Shown: piece by piece, positions 53,086 to 61,151 of the stretch
Position numbering within the stretch: the first letter of the stretch is position 1
How the letters are laid out: each line of letters starts with the position of its first letter
Source of the DNA: Nocardioides sp.
Lineage (GTDB): Bacteria; Actinomycetota; Actinomycetes; Propionibacteriales; Nocardioidaceae
Direction of reading: 5' to 3'
Assembly: GCA_020636915.1 (NCBI GenBank)
Contig: JACJWV010000020.1
Coordinates: 9,417 to 73,416 of the forward strand
Length of the DNA: 64,000 nucleotides
Program-made: the position numbers and the translations under genes
Notes under the pieces: generated by a model
Databases searched by the model: none
What the model was told of the DNA's origin: nothing
Seen by the model: the letters and a program-made list of their open reading frames with translations, nothing else

Positions 53086-53964
53086 GTGCGCATCGACCTC
53101 CACACGCACTCGCGTGCCAGCGACGGCACCGACGCGCCTGCCGCCCTGGTGCGGGCCGCGGTCGACGCGGGGCTGGACGTCCTGGCGATCACCGACCACG
53201 ACACCTCCGACGGGTGGGCCGAGGCGGCGCAGGCAGCGGCCGAGACCGGGCTGACCCTCGTGCCCGGCATGGAGGTCAGCACCCGCCACCGGGGTCGCAG
53301 CGTGCACCTGCTGGCCTTCCTCGTCGACCCGACCTACCCCCCGCTCGCCGCCGAGCTCGAGCAGGTGCTGCGTGGTCGCGCGTCGCGGGTCCCGGCGATG
53401 GTGTCGCGGCTCAACGGGCTCGGCATCGACATCACCGAGGACGACGTACGACGGGCTGCGGACGGCACCGCGGCCTCCGGCCGACCGCACGTCGCCGACG
53501 CACTGGTGACCCTCGGCGTCGTGCCCGACCGGACGACGGCCTTCGACCGCTACCTCGGCTGGGGACGCCCGGCCCACGTCGACCGCTACGCCGCCCCGTT
53601 GGAGGAGACCCTCCGCGCGGTCGCCGGCGCGGGGGGCGCCTCGGTCATCGCGCACCCGTGGGGCCGTGGCGGCCTGGGGCGGCCCGACGAGGCGACGCTG
53701 GCCGAGCTGCAGGCGCTGGGACTGACCGGCATCGAGGTCGACCACCAGGACCACGACGCCGACGCCCGCGACCGGCTCCGGTCCATCGCGCAGAACCTGG
53801 GCCTGGTCGTCACCGGTGCCAGCGACTACCACGGCGACGGCAAGGTCGACCACGACCTCGGCTGCAACACCACCCACCCCGACGAGCTCGCGCGCCTGCT
53901 CGAGGTGGCCGACCGGACGGCCGCGGCTTCCGGCCGCGTCACCCCGGAGGTCGTGAACCGCTGA
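53086..53964 (+). CDS. PHP-domain phosphoesterase (YciV/RNase AM-like)
   Basis: A 292-residue PHP-domain protein. Metal ligands are visible in DLHTHSRASDGT (4-15), ITDHDTSDG, EVSTRHRGRSVHLLAF and HPWGRGGLG; SDYHGDGK near the end carries the last pair. The layout and length match YciV-type 3',5'-nucleotide bisphosphate phosphatase/5'-3' exoribonuclease enzymes. It acts in the cytosol on short RNA ends or pAp; the exact substrate is not certain. GTG 53086 is fixed by the TAGGCT box. It starts 31 nt after the DUF6758-like gene. Confidence 0.9.
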   Translation: MRIDLHTHSRASDGTDAPAALVRAAVDAGLDVLAITDHDTSDGWAEAAQAAAETGLTLVPGMEVSTRHRGRSVHLLAFLVDPTYPPLAAELEQVLRGRASRVPAMVSRLNGLGIDITEDDVRRAADGTAASGRPHVADALVTLGVVPDRTTAFDRYLGWGRPAHVDRYAAPLEETLRAVAGAGGASVIAHPWGRGGLGRPDEATLAELQALGLTGIEVDHQDHDADARDRLRSIAQNLGLVVTGASDYHGDGKVDHDLGCNTTHPDELARLLEVADRTAAASGRVTPEVVNR

Positions 53965-53985
53965 GCCGGCAGCGCTGCCGGACCG

Positions 53986-54756
53986 CTACTTGCGGCCCAG
54001 CGACTGGAACCGCTGCAGGATCCCGCTGGGGACCAGGCGGGCCGCGGCGGTGACGACCTTGTACTGCGCGCCCGGCACGGAGAAGACCTTGCCCTTGGCG
54101 TGGTCCTTCAGCGCGGTCGCGACCAGGTCGTCGGCGTCGAGCCACATGAAGTCGGGCGCCGACCCGCGGCCGACCTCCATCCGCTCGTGGAACTCGGTCC
54201 TGGTGAAGCCCGGGCACAGGCAGGTGACGGTGACTCCCCGCGGCGCGTACTCGCGCGCGGCCCACTCCGAGAAGCTGTTCACGTAGGCCTTCGCGGCCGA
54301 GTAGGAGCCGCGCGGCAGGAACGCCGCGACGCTGGAGACGTTGATGACGCCGCCGCGCCCGCGCTCCGACATCGGGCCGAGGGCGGCGTGGCTGAGCCGC
54401 ATGACGGCGGTCACGAGCACGTCGAGCATCGCCTGTTCCTCGTCGACGGAGTTGTCGAGGAAGCGCCGCTTCAGGCCGAACCCCGCATTGTTGACCAGCA
54501 GGTCGACGGGCCGGTCCGGATCGGCGAGCCGGGCCTCCACCGTCGCCAGGTCGTCGCGGTCGGTGAGGTCGGCCGCGAGCACCTCCACGTCGACGCCGTA
54601 CGCCGACCGCAGCTCCTTCGCCTCCGACTCGAGCCGGGCGCGGTCGCGAGCGACCAGGACCAGGTCGTGGCCCTGCTCGGCCAGCTGGTGGGCGAAGGAG
54701 CGGCCGATGCCGGCGGTCGGGCCGGTGACGAGGGCCCGAGGTCGGGGGAGTGACAT
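53986..54756 (-). CDS. Short-chain dehydrogenase/reductase
   Basis: A 256-residue classical SDR. The cofactor loop is VTGPTAGIGRS at 10-20 (Gly12, Gly16, Gly18), followed by ADLTDR, NNAGFG, catalytic Ser in VSSVAAFLPRG and YSAAK with catalytic Tyr and Lys. The ARDR sequence after beta-2 suggests NADP(H) preference. The family oxidises or reduces hydroxyl/keto groups; the substrate is unknown. ATG 54756 gives the normal short N-terminus before the glycine loop. It is divergent from parA with ~60 nt between starts. Its last residues look membrane-associating (GILQRFQSLGRK). Confidence 0.9.
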   Translation of the reverse strand: MSLPRPRALVTGPTAGIGRSFAHQLAEQGHDLVLVARDRARLESEAKELRSAYGVDVEVLAADLTDRDDLATVEARLADPDRPVDLLVNNAGFGLKRRFLDNSVDEEQAMLDVLVTAVMRLSHAALGPMSERGRGGVINVSSVAAFLPRGSYSAAKAYVNSFSEWAAREYAPRGVTVTCLCPGFTRTEFHERMEVGRGSAPDFMWLDADDLVATALKDHAKGKVFSVPGAQYKVVTAAARLVPSGILQRFQSLGRK

Positions 54757-54815
54757 GCGGCAAGTCAAGCAGGTGGTGCACGATCTCGGGACCACGGTCG
54801 GGCATGATGGCGTCG

Positions 54816-55631
54816 ATGACCATCGTGCTCGCGATCGCGAACCAGAAGGGCGGCGTCGCCAAGACGACCACCGTTGCTTCTGTCGGTGCCGCCCTGGCCG
54901 AGCTCGGGCACTCGGTCCTGCTGGTCGACCTCGACCCCCAGGCCTGCCTGACCTTCTCGCTCGGCATCGACCCTGAGGACCTCGAGCTGTCGGTGCACCA
55001 CGTGCTCACCAAGGGGCTGGACCCCGCCGAGGTGGTGATCGAGACCGACGACGGCGTCGACCTGGTGCCGGCCACCATCGAGCTGGCCCGCGCCGAGGCC
55101 GAGCTGCTCACCCGCACCGGGCGCGAGCACGTGCTCCGGTCGATGATCGAGGCGCTGGAGGAGGACGAGCTCGACTACGACTGGGTCCTGCTCGACTGCC
55201 CGCCCTCGCTCGGGGTGCTCACCGTGGCTGCCCTCACCGCCGCCGACGGCGTCCTGGTGCCGCTCCAGTGCGAGACCCTGTCGCACCGCGGCGTCGGGCA
55301 GCTGCTCGACACCGTCCACGACGTGCGCCGGTTCACCAACCGCGGACTCGAGGTCTGGGGGGTGCTGCCCACGCTCTACGACGGGCGCACCAACCACGCC
55401 CGCACCGTGCTCGAGACGATCTCCGACACCTACGACCTCGAGGTCGTCGAGCCGCCGATCCCCAAGACCATCAAGTTCGCCGAGGCGCCCGCCGCGGGCC
55501 GCTCGATCCTGGCCACCAGCCGCAGCAGCAAGGGCGCCCAGGCCTACCGCCAGGTGGCCGAGAACCTGGTGACCCGGTCGCAGCGACCCAAGCCCAAGAA
55601 GCAGAAGAAGCAGAAGCAGGCCGGGGCGTGA
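54816..55631 (+). CDS. ParA-family ATPase
   Basis: A 271-residue MinD/ParA-type ATPase. The deviant Walker A KGGVAKTT is at 11-18 with Lys16, Walker B-type LLDCPPSLG near 125, and VDLDPQACLTF near 39. No partner parB follows, so this is an orphan ParA-like protein comparable to Rv3213c rather than the chromosome-segregation pair. Roles in polar positioning or division are possible. The tail is strongly basic (PKPKKQKKQKQAG). ATG 54816 is favoured over 54804/54807 because CATGAT lies 7 nt upstream. The stop overlaps the next gene (GTGA). Confidence 0.88.
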   Translation: MTIVLAIANQKGGVAKTTTVASVGAALAELGHSVLLVDLDPQACLTFSLGIDPEDLELSVHHVLTKGLDPAEVVIETDDGVDLVPATIELARAEAELLTRTGREHVLRSMIEALEEDELDYDWVLLDCPPSLGVLTVAALTAADGVLVPLQCETLSHRGVGQLLDTVHDVRRFTNRGLEVWGVLPTLYDGRTNHARTVLETISDTYDLEVVEPPIPKTIKFAEAPAAGRSILATSRSSKGAQAYRQVAENLVTRSQRPKPKKQKKQKQAGA

Positions 55632-56323
55632 GCAAGCACCGCGCGGAGCTGCGACCCCGGTACGGCCGGTTCGCGGCCCTCGGCGCAGCGCTCGTGGTCA
55701 CCCTGGTCGCCGTCCTCGGTGGCGCCGGCCTGCTGCCCACCCTCGCCGGGGGCGACCGGCCAGCGGCCGCCGCGCCGGCCGCGCTCGACGAGAGGCCGGA
55801 CGCGGGGCCCGCGCCGAGTGCGGACGCCTCGCCGTCGGTCAGCGCGCGGACGAGTGCCGACGCCACCGAGGACGCCGGCCACGACGCCACTGAGGGCATC
55901 GACCAGGATCCGAGCGACGTGCCGCTGCCGGTCGGCTCCGGCACGGGGAAGCGGATCGTCTTCAGCCAGGGCCAGCAGCGGGTGTGGCTGGTGTCCGGCG
56001 GTCACCGGGTCGAGCGCACCTACCTGGTGTCGGGCAGCGTCTACGACAACCTCGATCCCGGCACCTATGCGGTCTACTCGAAGTCCGAGCAGGCGTGGGG
56101 GATCGACGACTCCGGGACGATGAAGTACTTCGTCCGGTTCACCCAGGGCGACAACGCCGCGATCGGCTTCCACGACATCCCGGTCAACGACGGGAAGCGC
56201 GTGCAGAGCGTCGCTCAGCTCGGCACGCCCCAGTCGCACGGCTGCATCCGGCAGAAGCGGGCGGACGCGATCGCGCTGTGGGACTTCGCGCCCATCGGCA
56301 CCACGGTCGTCGTGACCGCGTGA
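55628..56323 (+). CDS. L,D-transpeptidase (YkuD)
   Basis: A 231-residue protein with a membrane anchor or signal segment at about 15-36 (FAALGAALVVTLVAVLGGAG) and a long Ala/Pro/Asp-rich linker. A YkuD catalytic domain from about 105 to the end contains SHGCIR with His204 and Cys206. The domain forms 3-3 peptidoglycan crosslinks or anchors proteins. The residue after the motif is Gln where many YkuD domains have a hydrophobic residue, a minor oddity. GTG 55628 overlaps the parA stop, so it is translationally coupled to that ATPase. Length is short for mycobacterial Ldt proteins, which carry extra Ig domains. Confidence 0.88.
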   Translation: MSKHRAELRPRYGRFAALGAALVVTLVAVLGGAGLLPTLAGGDRPAAAAPAALDERPDAGPAPSADASPSVSARTSADATEDAGHDATEGIDQDPSDVPLPVGSGTGKRIVFSQGQQRVWLVSGGHRVERTYLVSGSVYDNLDPGTYAVYSKSEQAWGIDDSGTMKYFVRFTQGDNAAIGFHDIPVNDGKRVQSVAQLGTPQSHGCIRQKRADAIALWDFAPIGTTVVVTA

Positions 56324-56360
56324 TCCCCCGGAGCCGGGTGCCCGGGGGGTGCTGGCTGCG

Positions 56361-56454
56361 GTGCGGGTTTCGGCTGCCAGCAGCCAGGATCCGCACGACG
56401 CGCCGAGGTTGAGCGGGGTGTCGTGCGGGTTTCGGCTGCCAGCAGCCGAAACCC
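56361..56454. repeat. Direct 25-bp repeats and hairpins between convergent genes
   Basis: A 25-bp sequence beginning GTGCGGGTTTCGGCTGCCAG occurs at 56361-56385 and again at 56423-56447. The second copy continues into a perfect 13-bp stem, GGGTTTCGGCTGC with GCAGCCGAAACCC (56427-56439, 56442-56454). Between them CCGCACGACGCGCCG (56391) pairs with CGGGGTGTCGTGCGG (56414-56428), a core related to the palindrome at 26238. The position, after the L,D-transpeptidase gene and before the convergent rhlE, suits a bidirectional terminator. Confidence 0.8.
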
Positions 56455-56467
56455 TCAGCGCGAGCCC

Positions 56468-57991
56468 CTACTCCGCGGCGGGAGCGGGCTTGCTGCCGCT
56501 GGACCGCCGACGTCGCCGGCGGTTGCGGTTGCCGCCGGAGCCGGAGCCCTCGGCAGCCTTCTCGCCGGATGCGGTCGCACCGTCGGCGCCGTTGGTGACG
56601 GCGACCGTCTCACCACCCCGCGTGCGGGTGCGGCTGCGCGAGCGGTTGCGGTCGCGCGGCGCGCGCTCCTCACGGGGGGCCCGCTCGACCGGCTTCGGCT
56701 CGACGATCCGGCCCTTGGTGCCGGGCAGGATCCCCTGGTCGTGGTAGAGGTGCTCGGAGGTCGAGTAGGTCTCCTGCGGCTCGTCGAACGGCAGGTCGAG
56801 CGCCTTGTTGATCATCTTCCAGCGGTGCAGGTCCTGCCAGTCGACGAAGGTGATCGCGATGCCGGAGGCGCCGGCGCGGCCGGTGCGACCGATCCGGTGC
56901 ACATAGGTCTTGTCGTCCTCGGGGCAGCTGTAGTTGATGACGTGCGAGACCCCGGCGACGTCGATGCCGCGCGCGGCGACGTCGGTCGCGACCAGCACCC
57001 GCAGCTTGTCCTCGCGGAACTTGGTCAGCGCCTTCTCGCGCGCGACCTGCGCCATGTCGCCGTGCAGCGGGCTCGCGCTGAACCCGCGCTCGGCGAGGTC
57101 GTCGGCGACGCGCTGCGCCTGCCGCTTGGTCCGGGTGAAGACGATGATCTTGCCTGCGTCCTCGGCCTGCAGGACGCGGCCGATGATCTCCGGCTTGTCC
57201 AGGTCGTGGACCTGGTAGATGAACTGCGCCGTCGTCGGCACCGTCGCGTTCTCGTACGACGACTCGGCGCGGATGTTCATCGGGTGCCGCATGTGCATGC
57301 GCGCCAGGGCCACGATCGCGGCCGGCATGGTCGCGGAGAACAGCATGGTCTGCCGGGTCTCCGGGGTCATCCGCAGGATCTTCTCGACGTCGGGCAGGAA
57401 CCCGAGGTCGAGCATCTCGTCGGCCTCGTCGAGCACGAGCGCGTGCACGTGGCTGATGTCGAGCACCCGGCGGTTGCACAGGTCGATGAGGCGGCCCGGC
57501 GTGCCGACGACGATGTCGACGCCCTCCTGGAGGGCGTCGATCTGCGGCTCGTAGCCGACGCCGCCGTACACGGTCAGGACGCGCAGGCCGCGGTCGGCGC
57601 CGGCCAGCGCGAGGTCGTTGGAGACCTGGAGCGCGAGCTCGCGGGTCGGGGCGACGATCAGCGCCTGCGGCTTGCCCTGCGGGATCTCGGCGTAGTCGGG
57701 GTCCTTGGGCGCCACGCTGCGCTGGAGGACCGGGATGCCGAAGGCGAGGGTCTTGCCGGTGCCGGTGCGGGCCTGGCCGATCAGGTCGGTGCCCATCAGG
57801 GCGACGGAGAGGGTCATCTCCTGGATGGCGAACGGGGTGACGATGTCGGCGCGCTCGAGGGCGTCGCAGATCTCGGGGAGCACCCCGAGCTCTCGGAAGG
57901 TGGTCAGGGTCTTGTCGCTTTCGTGAGTCAGCCGGCGTCTACCGATTGAGATTCGGGAGCGGCGGACTCGTGGAGCGTCTGCCGCGCACAT
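56468..57991 (-). CDS. rhlE: DEAD-box RNA helicase, RhlE-like
   Basis: A 507-residue ATP-dependent RNA helicase. The Q motif is PFAIQEMTL, motif I ARTGTGKT, Ia PTRELA, Ib TPGRL, II DEAD in VLDEADEMLDLGF, III SAT, and motifs V and VI ATDVAARGIDV and HRIGRTGR. The C-terminal ~110 residues are basic with Arg-rich and Gly-rich runs typical of RNA-binding tails. It unwinds RNA during ribosome assembly or decay, and related genes help cold growth. ATG 57991 is chosen as the first start with a plausible N-terminus; the real start may be a few codons later. It is divergent from the ferritin-like gene. Confidence 0.93.
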   Translation of the reverse strand: MCAADAPRVRRSRISIGRRRLTHESDKTLTTFRELGVLPEICDALERADIVTPFAIQEMTLSVALMGTDLIGQARTGTGKTLAFGIPVLQRSVAPKDPDYAEIPQGKPQALIVAPTRELALQVSNDLALAGADRGLRVLTVYGGVGYEPQIDALQEGVDIVVGTPGRLIDLCNRRVLDISHVHALVLDEADEMLDLGFLPDVEKILRMTPETRQTMLFSATMPAAIVALARMHMRHPMNIRAESSYENATVPTTAQFIYQVHDLDKPEIIGRVLQAEDAGKIIVFTRTKRQAQRVADDLAERGFSASPLHGDMAQVAREKALTKFREDKLRVLVATDVAARGIDVAGVSHVINYSCPEDDKTYVHRIGRTGRAGASGIAITFVDWQDLHRWKMINKALDLPFDEPQETYSTSEHLYHDQGILPGTKGRIVEPKPVERAPREERAPRDRNRSRSRTRTRGGETVAVTNGADGATASGEKAAEGSGSGGNRNRRRRRRSSGSKPAPAAE

Positions 57992-58046
57992 ACATGGGTC
58001 GCGCCCACGGGTGCTGAGGCGACCTCGAACGCTCGCAGTCTATCGG

Positions 58047-58052
58047 TAGGGT
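58047..58052 (+). promoter_or_regulatory. Leaderless-type -10 box before the ferritin-like gene
   Basis: TAGGGT ends 6 nt before GTG 58059. Confidence 0.5.
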
Positions 58053-58058
58053 GCGCAC

Positions 58059-58748
58059 GTGACCGCATCCACGCCCGTGGCCTTCGAGGACCCGCAGTAC
58101 CGGGAGGCGGTGATCGACCTGTTGGGCGTGATCGCGTACGGCGAGATCTCGGCGTTCGAGCGCCTGGCCGAGGACGCGAAGCTGGCGCCCACGCTCGAGG
58201 ACAAGGTCGCCATCGTCTCGATGGCGACCGCCGAGTTCGCCCACGTCGCCCGGCTCAACGAGCGGCTCACCGAGCTCGGCGCCGACCCCTTCGAGGCGAT
58301 GGCCCCCTTTCGCGAGCCGCTGGACCGGTTCCACGAGTACACCGCACCCGACGACTGGTACGAGGGCCTGATCAAGGCCTACGTCGGCGACGGGCTCGCC
58401 AACGACTTCTACCGCGAGATCGCGGCCTACCTCGACCCGGGGACGCGCGACCTGATCCTCGCCTCGCTGGAGGAATCCGGCCACGCGGCCTTCGTGGTCG
58501 ATCGGGTGCGCAAGGCGATCGCCGCGGACCACCGGCTGGGCGGCCGGCTCGCCCTGTGGGGGCGCCGGCTGATGGGGGAGGCGCTGACGCAGGCGCAGCG
58601 GGTGACCGCCGACCGCGACGCGCTCACCGCCCTGCTCGCGGGTGGGGTCGACCGGCCCGGGCTGGACCTGGCCGCGATCGGCCGGATGTTCACCCGGATC
58701 ACCGAGCGGCACGCCGAGCGGATGGCCCAGCTGGGCCTGAGCAGTTGA
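58059..58748 (+). CDS. Ferritin-like fold protein (MiaE-related)
   Basis: A 229-residue helical protein related to tRNA-(ms2io6A)-hydroxylase-like, ferritin-fold proteins of Actinobacteria. Potential di-iron ligands are Glu in YGEISAFERL, ATAEFAHVARLNERL with Glu and His, and LEESGHAAFVVDRV with Glu and His. Whether the carboxylate site is complete I cannot tell. True MiaE hydroxylates a tRNA modification; this actinobacterial branch has no proven role. GTG 58059 follows the TAGGGT box. It lies between rhlE and DUF3107, an order shared with mycobacteria. Confidence 0.85.
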   Translation: MTASTPVAFEDPQYREAVIDLLGVIAYGEISAFERLAEDAKLAPTLEDKVAIVSMATAEFAHVARLNERLTELGADPFEAMAPFREPLDRFHEYTAPDDWYEGLIKAYVGDGLANDFYREIAAYLDPGTRDLILASLEESGHAAFVVDRVRKAIAADHRLGGRLALWGRRLMGEALTQAQRVTADRDALTALLAGGVDRPGLDLAAIGRMFTRITERHAERMAQLGLSS

Positions 58749-58752
58749 GGCC

Positions 58753-58974
58753 CTAGCTCCGGAAGCCGACCTGGCCGATCGTGCCGTGGCCGATCTCGAC
58801 GTAGGCGAGCTTCTCGGTGGGGACGACGACCTTGCGGCCCTTGACGTCGGCCAGGGTCAGCACGCCCCCGGCTGCGAGCGCGTCGGCGACCTGCTTCTCG
58901 ATCGACTCCGCGGTCTCGTCGGTGTCGATGTGCAGCTCTCGGGCGGCGTTCTGGACGCCGATCTTGACCTCCAC
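58753..58974 (-). CDS. DUF3107 small protein
   Basis: A 73-residue acidic protein of DUF3107 (TB9.4/Rv3208A type): VEVKIGVQNAARELHIDTDE, then EKQVADALAAGGVLTLADVK and VPTEKLAYVEIG. It is a short beta-rich domain with no known activity. GTG 58974 is chosen because GGAGG lies 8 nt upstream and the protein starts with the conserved VEVKIGV; a longer frame extends into low-complexity repeats. The neighbouring TetR gene upstream on the same strand is a conserved partner (Rv3208), so they may form a regulatory pair. Confidence 0.9.
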   Translation of the reverse strand: MEVKIGVQNAARELHIDTDETAESIEKQVADALAAGGVLTLADVKGRKVVVPTEKLAYVEIGHGTIGQVGFRS

Positions 58975-59017
58975 GAGGTCCTCCTTCTGGCCCTCCCGGG
59001 CGTCAGTGCCGGTCAGC

Positions 59018-59070
59018 CGGTGCTGGTCGGTCGGTGCTGGTCGGTCGGTCTGGTGGTGCTGGTCAGTGCT
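59018..59070. repeat. 14-bp tandem repeat between tetR and the DUF3107 gene
   Basis: CGGTGCTGGTCGGT occurs twice perfectly (59018-59031, 59032-59045) and is followed by degenerate copies (GGTGCTGGTCAGT) that run into the 3' end of the TetR gene, covering its stop at 59063-59065. Extra unit number could change the spacing of the two genes. Confidence 0.7.
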
Positions 59071-59701
59071 CGTCGGCGCGGGGGTAGCCGCGGATCCCGC
59101 GCCACGCCAGCCCGGCGACCAGCGACGCGGCATCGGACTTGCGGATCTCCCCGGGGTCCGACAGCCAGAACCGGGCGCTGACCTGCGCCATTCCCACCAG
59201 GGAGACCGCGAGCAGCCGCGAGGCGTCGTCGGGCAGGCCCGTGTCGTCGTGGATCACGTGCGCGATCATCGCGGCGCACTCGGTCGTGACGCGGTCGACC
59301 TGCTCGCGCACGGCGGGCTCGTTGGTCAGGTCGGACTCGAACACCAGCCGGAACGCGCCGGTGTCGCCCGCGACGTACTCGAAGAAGACGTCCATCGTGG
59401 CGGCGACCCGCTGCTTGTTGTCGTGGGTCGACTCCAGCGCGGTGCGCGTGTTGGCGATGATCGTGTCGCAGGACTGGTCCAGCAGGGCGAGGTAGAGGTC
59501 CAGCTTGCCGGGGAAGTGCTGGTAGAGGACGGGCTTGGAGACCCCCGCTCGCTCGGCGATGTCGTCCATCGCGGCCGCGTGGAAGCCCTGCGCGACGAAG
59601 ACCTCAAGCGCGGAGTCCATCAGCTGCGCCCGGCGCTCGCGCCGCGGCATGCGGGCGCCGCGCTGGCGCGTCGCGGGAGGGTCGTACTGCTCAGCCGTCA
59701 C
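59063..59701 (-). CDS. TetR-family transcriptional regulator (Rv3208-like)
   Basis: A 212-residue TetR protein. The DNA-binding helices are RRERRAQLMDSALEVFVAQG and MDDIAERAGVSKPVLYQHFP; the rest is the dimer/ligand domain. Its order next to DUF3107 and moeZ is conserved in Actinobacteria. GTG 59701 gives MTAEQYDPPATRQRGARMPR before the helix-turn-helix; GTG 59710 is an alternative. It is divergent from moeZ with about 130 nt between, and could regulate that gene. Its effector is unknown. Confidence 0.88.
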   Translation of the reverse strand: MTAEQYDPPATRQRGARMPRRERRAQLMDSALEVFVAQGFHAAAMDDIAERAGVSKPVLYQHFPGKLDLYLALLDQSCDTIIANTRTALESTHDNKQRVAATMDVFFEYVAGDTGAFRLVFESDLTNEPAVREQVDRVTTECAAMIAHVIHDDTGLPDDASRLLAVSLVGMAQVSARFWLSDPGEIRKSDAASLVAGLAWRGIRGYPRADEH

Positions 59702-59829
59702 GCCGTGCACGATACCGGGCGCCGCGGGCCGTCCGGATGACGGGACGCGCGCGTCCGGGACCGATCCGCCGGGGAACATGGCGGGAGCGGAGGTTGTTCG
59801 AGAGACGAACCCACCCGAAGGAGTACGCC

Positions 59830-61029
59830 GTGTCCTTTCCCGCGCTCGTGGAGCCCGCGGACGAGCTGACCATCGACGAGGTCCGGCGGTACAGCCGGCA
59901 CCTGATCATCCCCGACGTCGGGATGAGCGGTCAGAAGCGCCTCAAGAACGCGCGGGTGCTGGTCATCGGCGCCGGCGGGCTCGGCAGCCCGGCCCTGCTC
60001 TACCTGGCCGCGGCCGGCGTGCACACGCTGGGGATCGCGGAGTTCGACGAGGTCGACGAGTCGAACCTGCAGCGGCAGATCATCCACGGCCAGTCCGACA
60101 TCGGGAAGTCGAAGGCGCAGTCGGCCAAGGAGTCGATCGCGGAGACGAACCCCTACGTCGAGGTCATCCTCCACGAGGGTCGTCTCGACAACGACAACGT
60201 GATGGACGTCTTCCGCGGCTATGACCTCATCGTCGACGGCACCGACAACTTCGCGACCCGCTACATGGTCAACGACGCGGCGTACTTCCTCGGGATCCCC
60301 TACGTGTGGGGCTCGATCTACCGCTTCGACGGCCAGGCGTCGGTGTTCGCGCCGACGCTCGCCGACGACGCGCCGTGCTACCGGTGCCTCTACCCCGAGC
60401 CCCCGCCGCCGGGGATGGTCCCCAGCTGCGCCGAGGGCGGCGTGCTCGGCGTCCTGTGCGCCTCGATCGGCTCGATCCAGGTCAACGAGGCGATCAAGCT
60501 GCTGACCGGCATCGGCGAGCCGCTGGTCGGCAAGCTGATGATCTACGACGCCCTGGAGATGGAGTACCGCAAGCTGCGGGTGCGCAAGGACCCGAACTGC
60601 GCGCTGTGCGGCGACCACCCGACCGTCACCGGCCTGATCGACTACGAGACCTTCTGCGGCGCGATCTCCGACGACGCCGCCGAGGCCGCCGCCGGGTCGA
60701 CCATCTCGGTGGTCCAGCTCGAGCACATGCTCAAGGAGCGCGAGGAGGGCACCCGCGACTTCGTGCTGATCGACGTGCGCGAGCCCAACGAGTACGAGAT
60801 CAACCGGATCCCCGGCTCGGTGCTCATCCCCAAGGGTGACTTCCTCAACGGGTCGGCGCTCGAGCAGCTGCCGTCGGACAAGCAGATCGTCATGCACTGC
60901 AAGTCCGGGGTGCGGTCGGCCGAGACCCTCGCCATCGTCAAGGGTGCGGGCTACGCCGACGCGGTCCACGTCGGCGGCGGCGTGGTCGCGTGGGTCAACC
61001 AGGTCGATCCCTCGCAGCCGTCGTACTGA
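59830..61029 (+). CDS. moeZ: Adenylyltransferase/sulfurtransferase MoeZ
   Basis: A 399-residue protein. The E1-like domain has the ATP loop IGAGGLGSP at 46-54, and DEVDESNLQRQIIH and the two CxxC pairs PCYRC and CALC for structural zinc. The C-terminal rhodanese domain (about 295-399) has the sulfur-carrying Cys357 in HCKSGVRSAE. MoeZ activates the C-terminus of small sulfur-carrier proteins for molybdopterin, thiamine or cysteine synthesis. Length and both domains match MoeZ of Actinobacteria. GTG 59830 follows GAAGGAG with normal spacing. Confidence 0.95.
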   Translation: MSFPALVEPADELTIDEVRRYSRHLIIPDVGMSGQKRLKNARVLVIGAGGLGSPALLYLAAAGVHTLGIAEFDEVDESNLQRQIIHGQSDIGKSKAQSAKESIAETNPYVEVILHEGRLDNDNVMDVFRGYDLIVDGTDNFATRYMVNDAAYFLGIPYVWGSIYRFDGQASVFAPTLADDAPCYRCLYPEPPPPGMVPSCAEGGVLGVLCASIGSIQVNEAIKLLTGIGEPLVGKLMIYDALEMEYRKLRVRKDPNCALCGDHPTVTGLIDYETFCGAISDDAAEAAAGSTISVVQLEHMLKEREEGTRDFVLIDVREPNEYEINRIPGSVLIPKGDFLNGSALEQLPSDKQIVMHCKSGVRSAETLAIVKGAGYADAVHVGGGVVAWVNQVDPSQPSY

Positions 61030-61142
61030 CCCTCCCGGCGTCCCGGGCTACCCGCGCGTAACCCTTCCGGGCCGGTCCTCGTTGTGCCCTGCGTCAACGC
61101 ACGCGGCTGCCGGTGAGCCCGGCGCCCCCGACCGGGAGGGTC
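61028..61142. repeat. Long-spaced inverted repeat flanking the moeZ-peptidase gap
   Basis: GACCCTCCCGG (61028-61038) and CCGGGAGGGTC (61132-61142) are perfectly complementary 11-bp arms about 93 nt apart. The right arm ends 9 nt before the peptidase ATG and could sequester the translation start. A small TGCGT-CA-ACGCA hairpin lies between them. Confidence 0.6.
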
Positions 61143-61151
61143 CACGACCTG

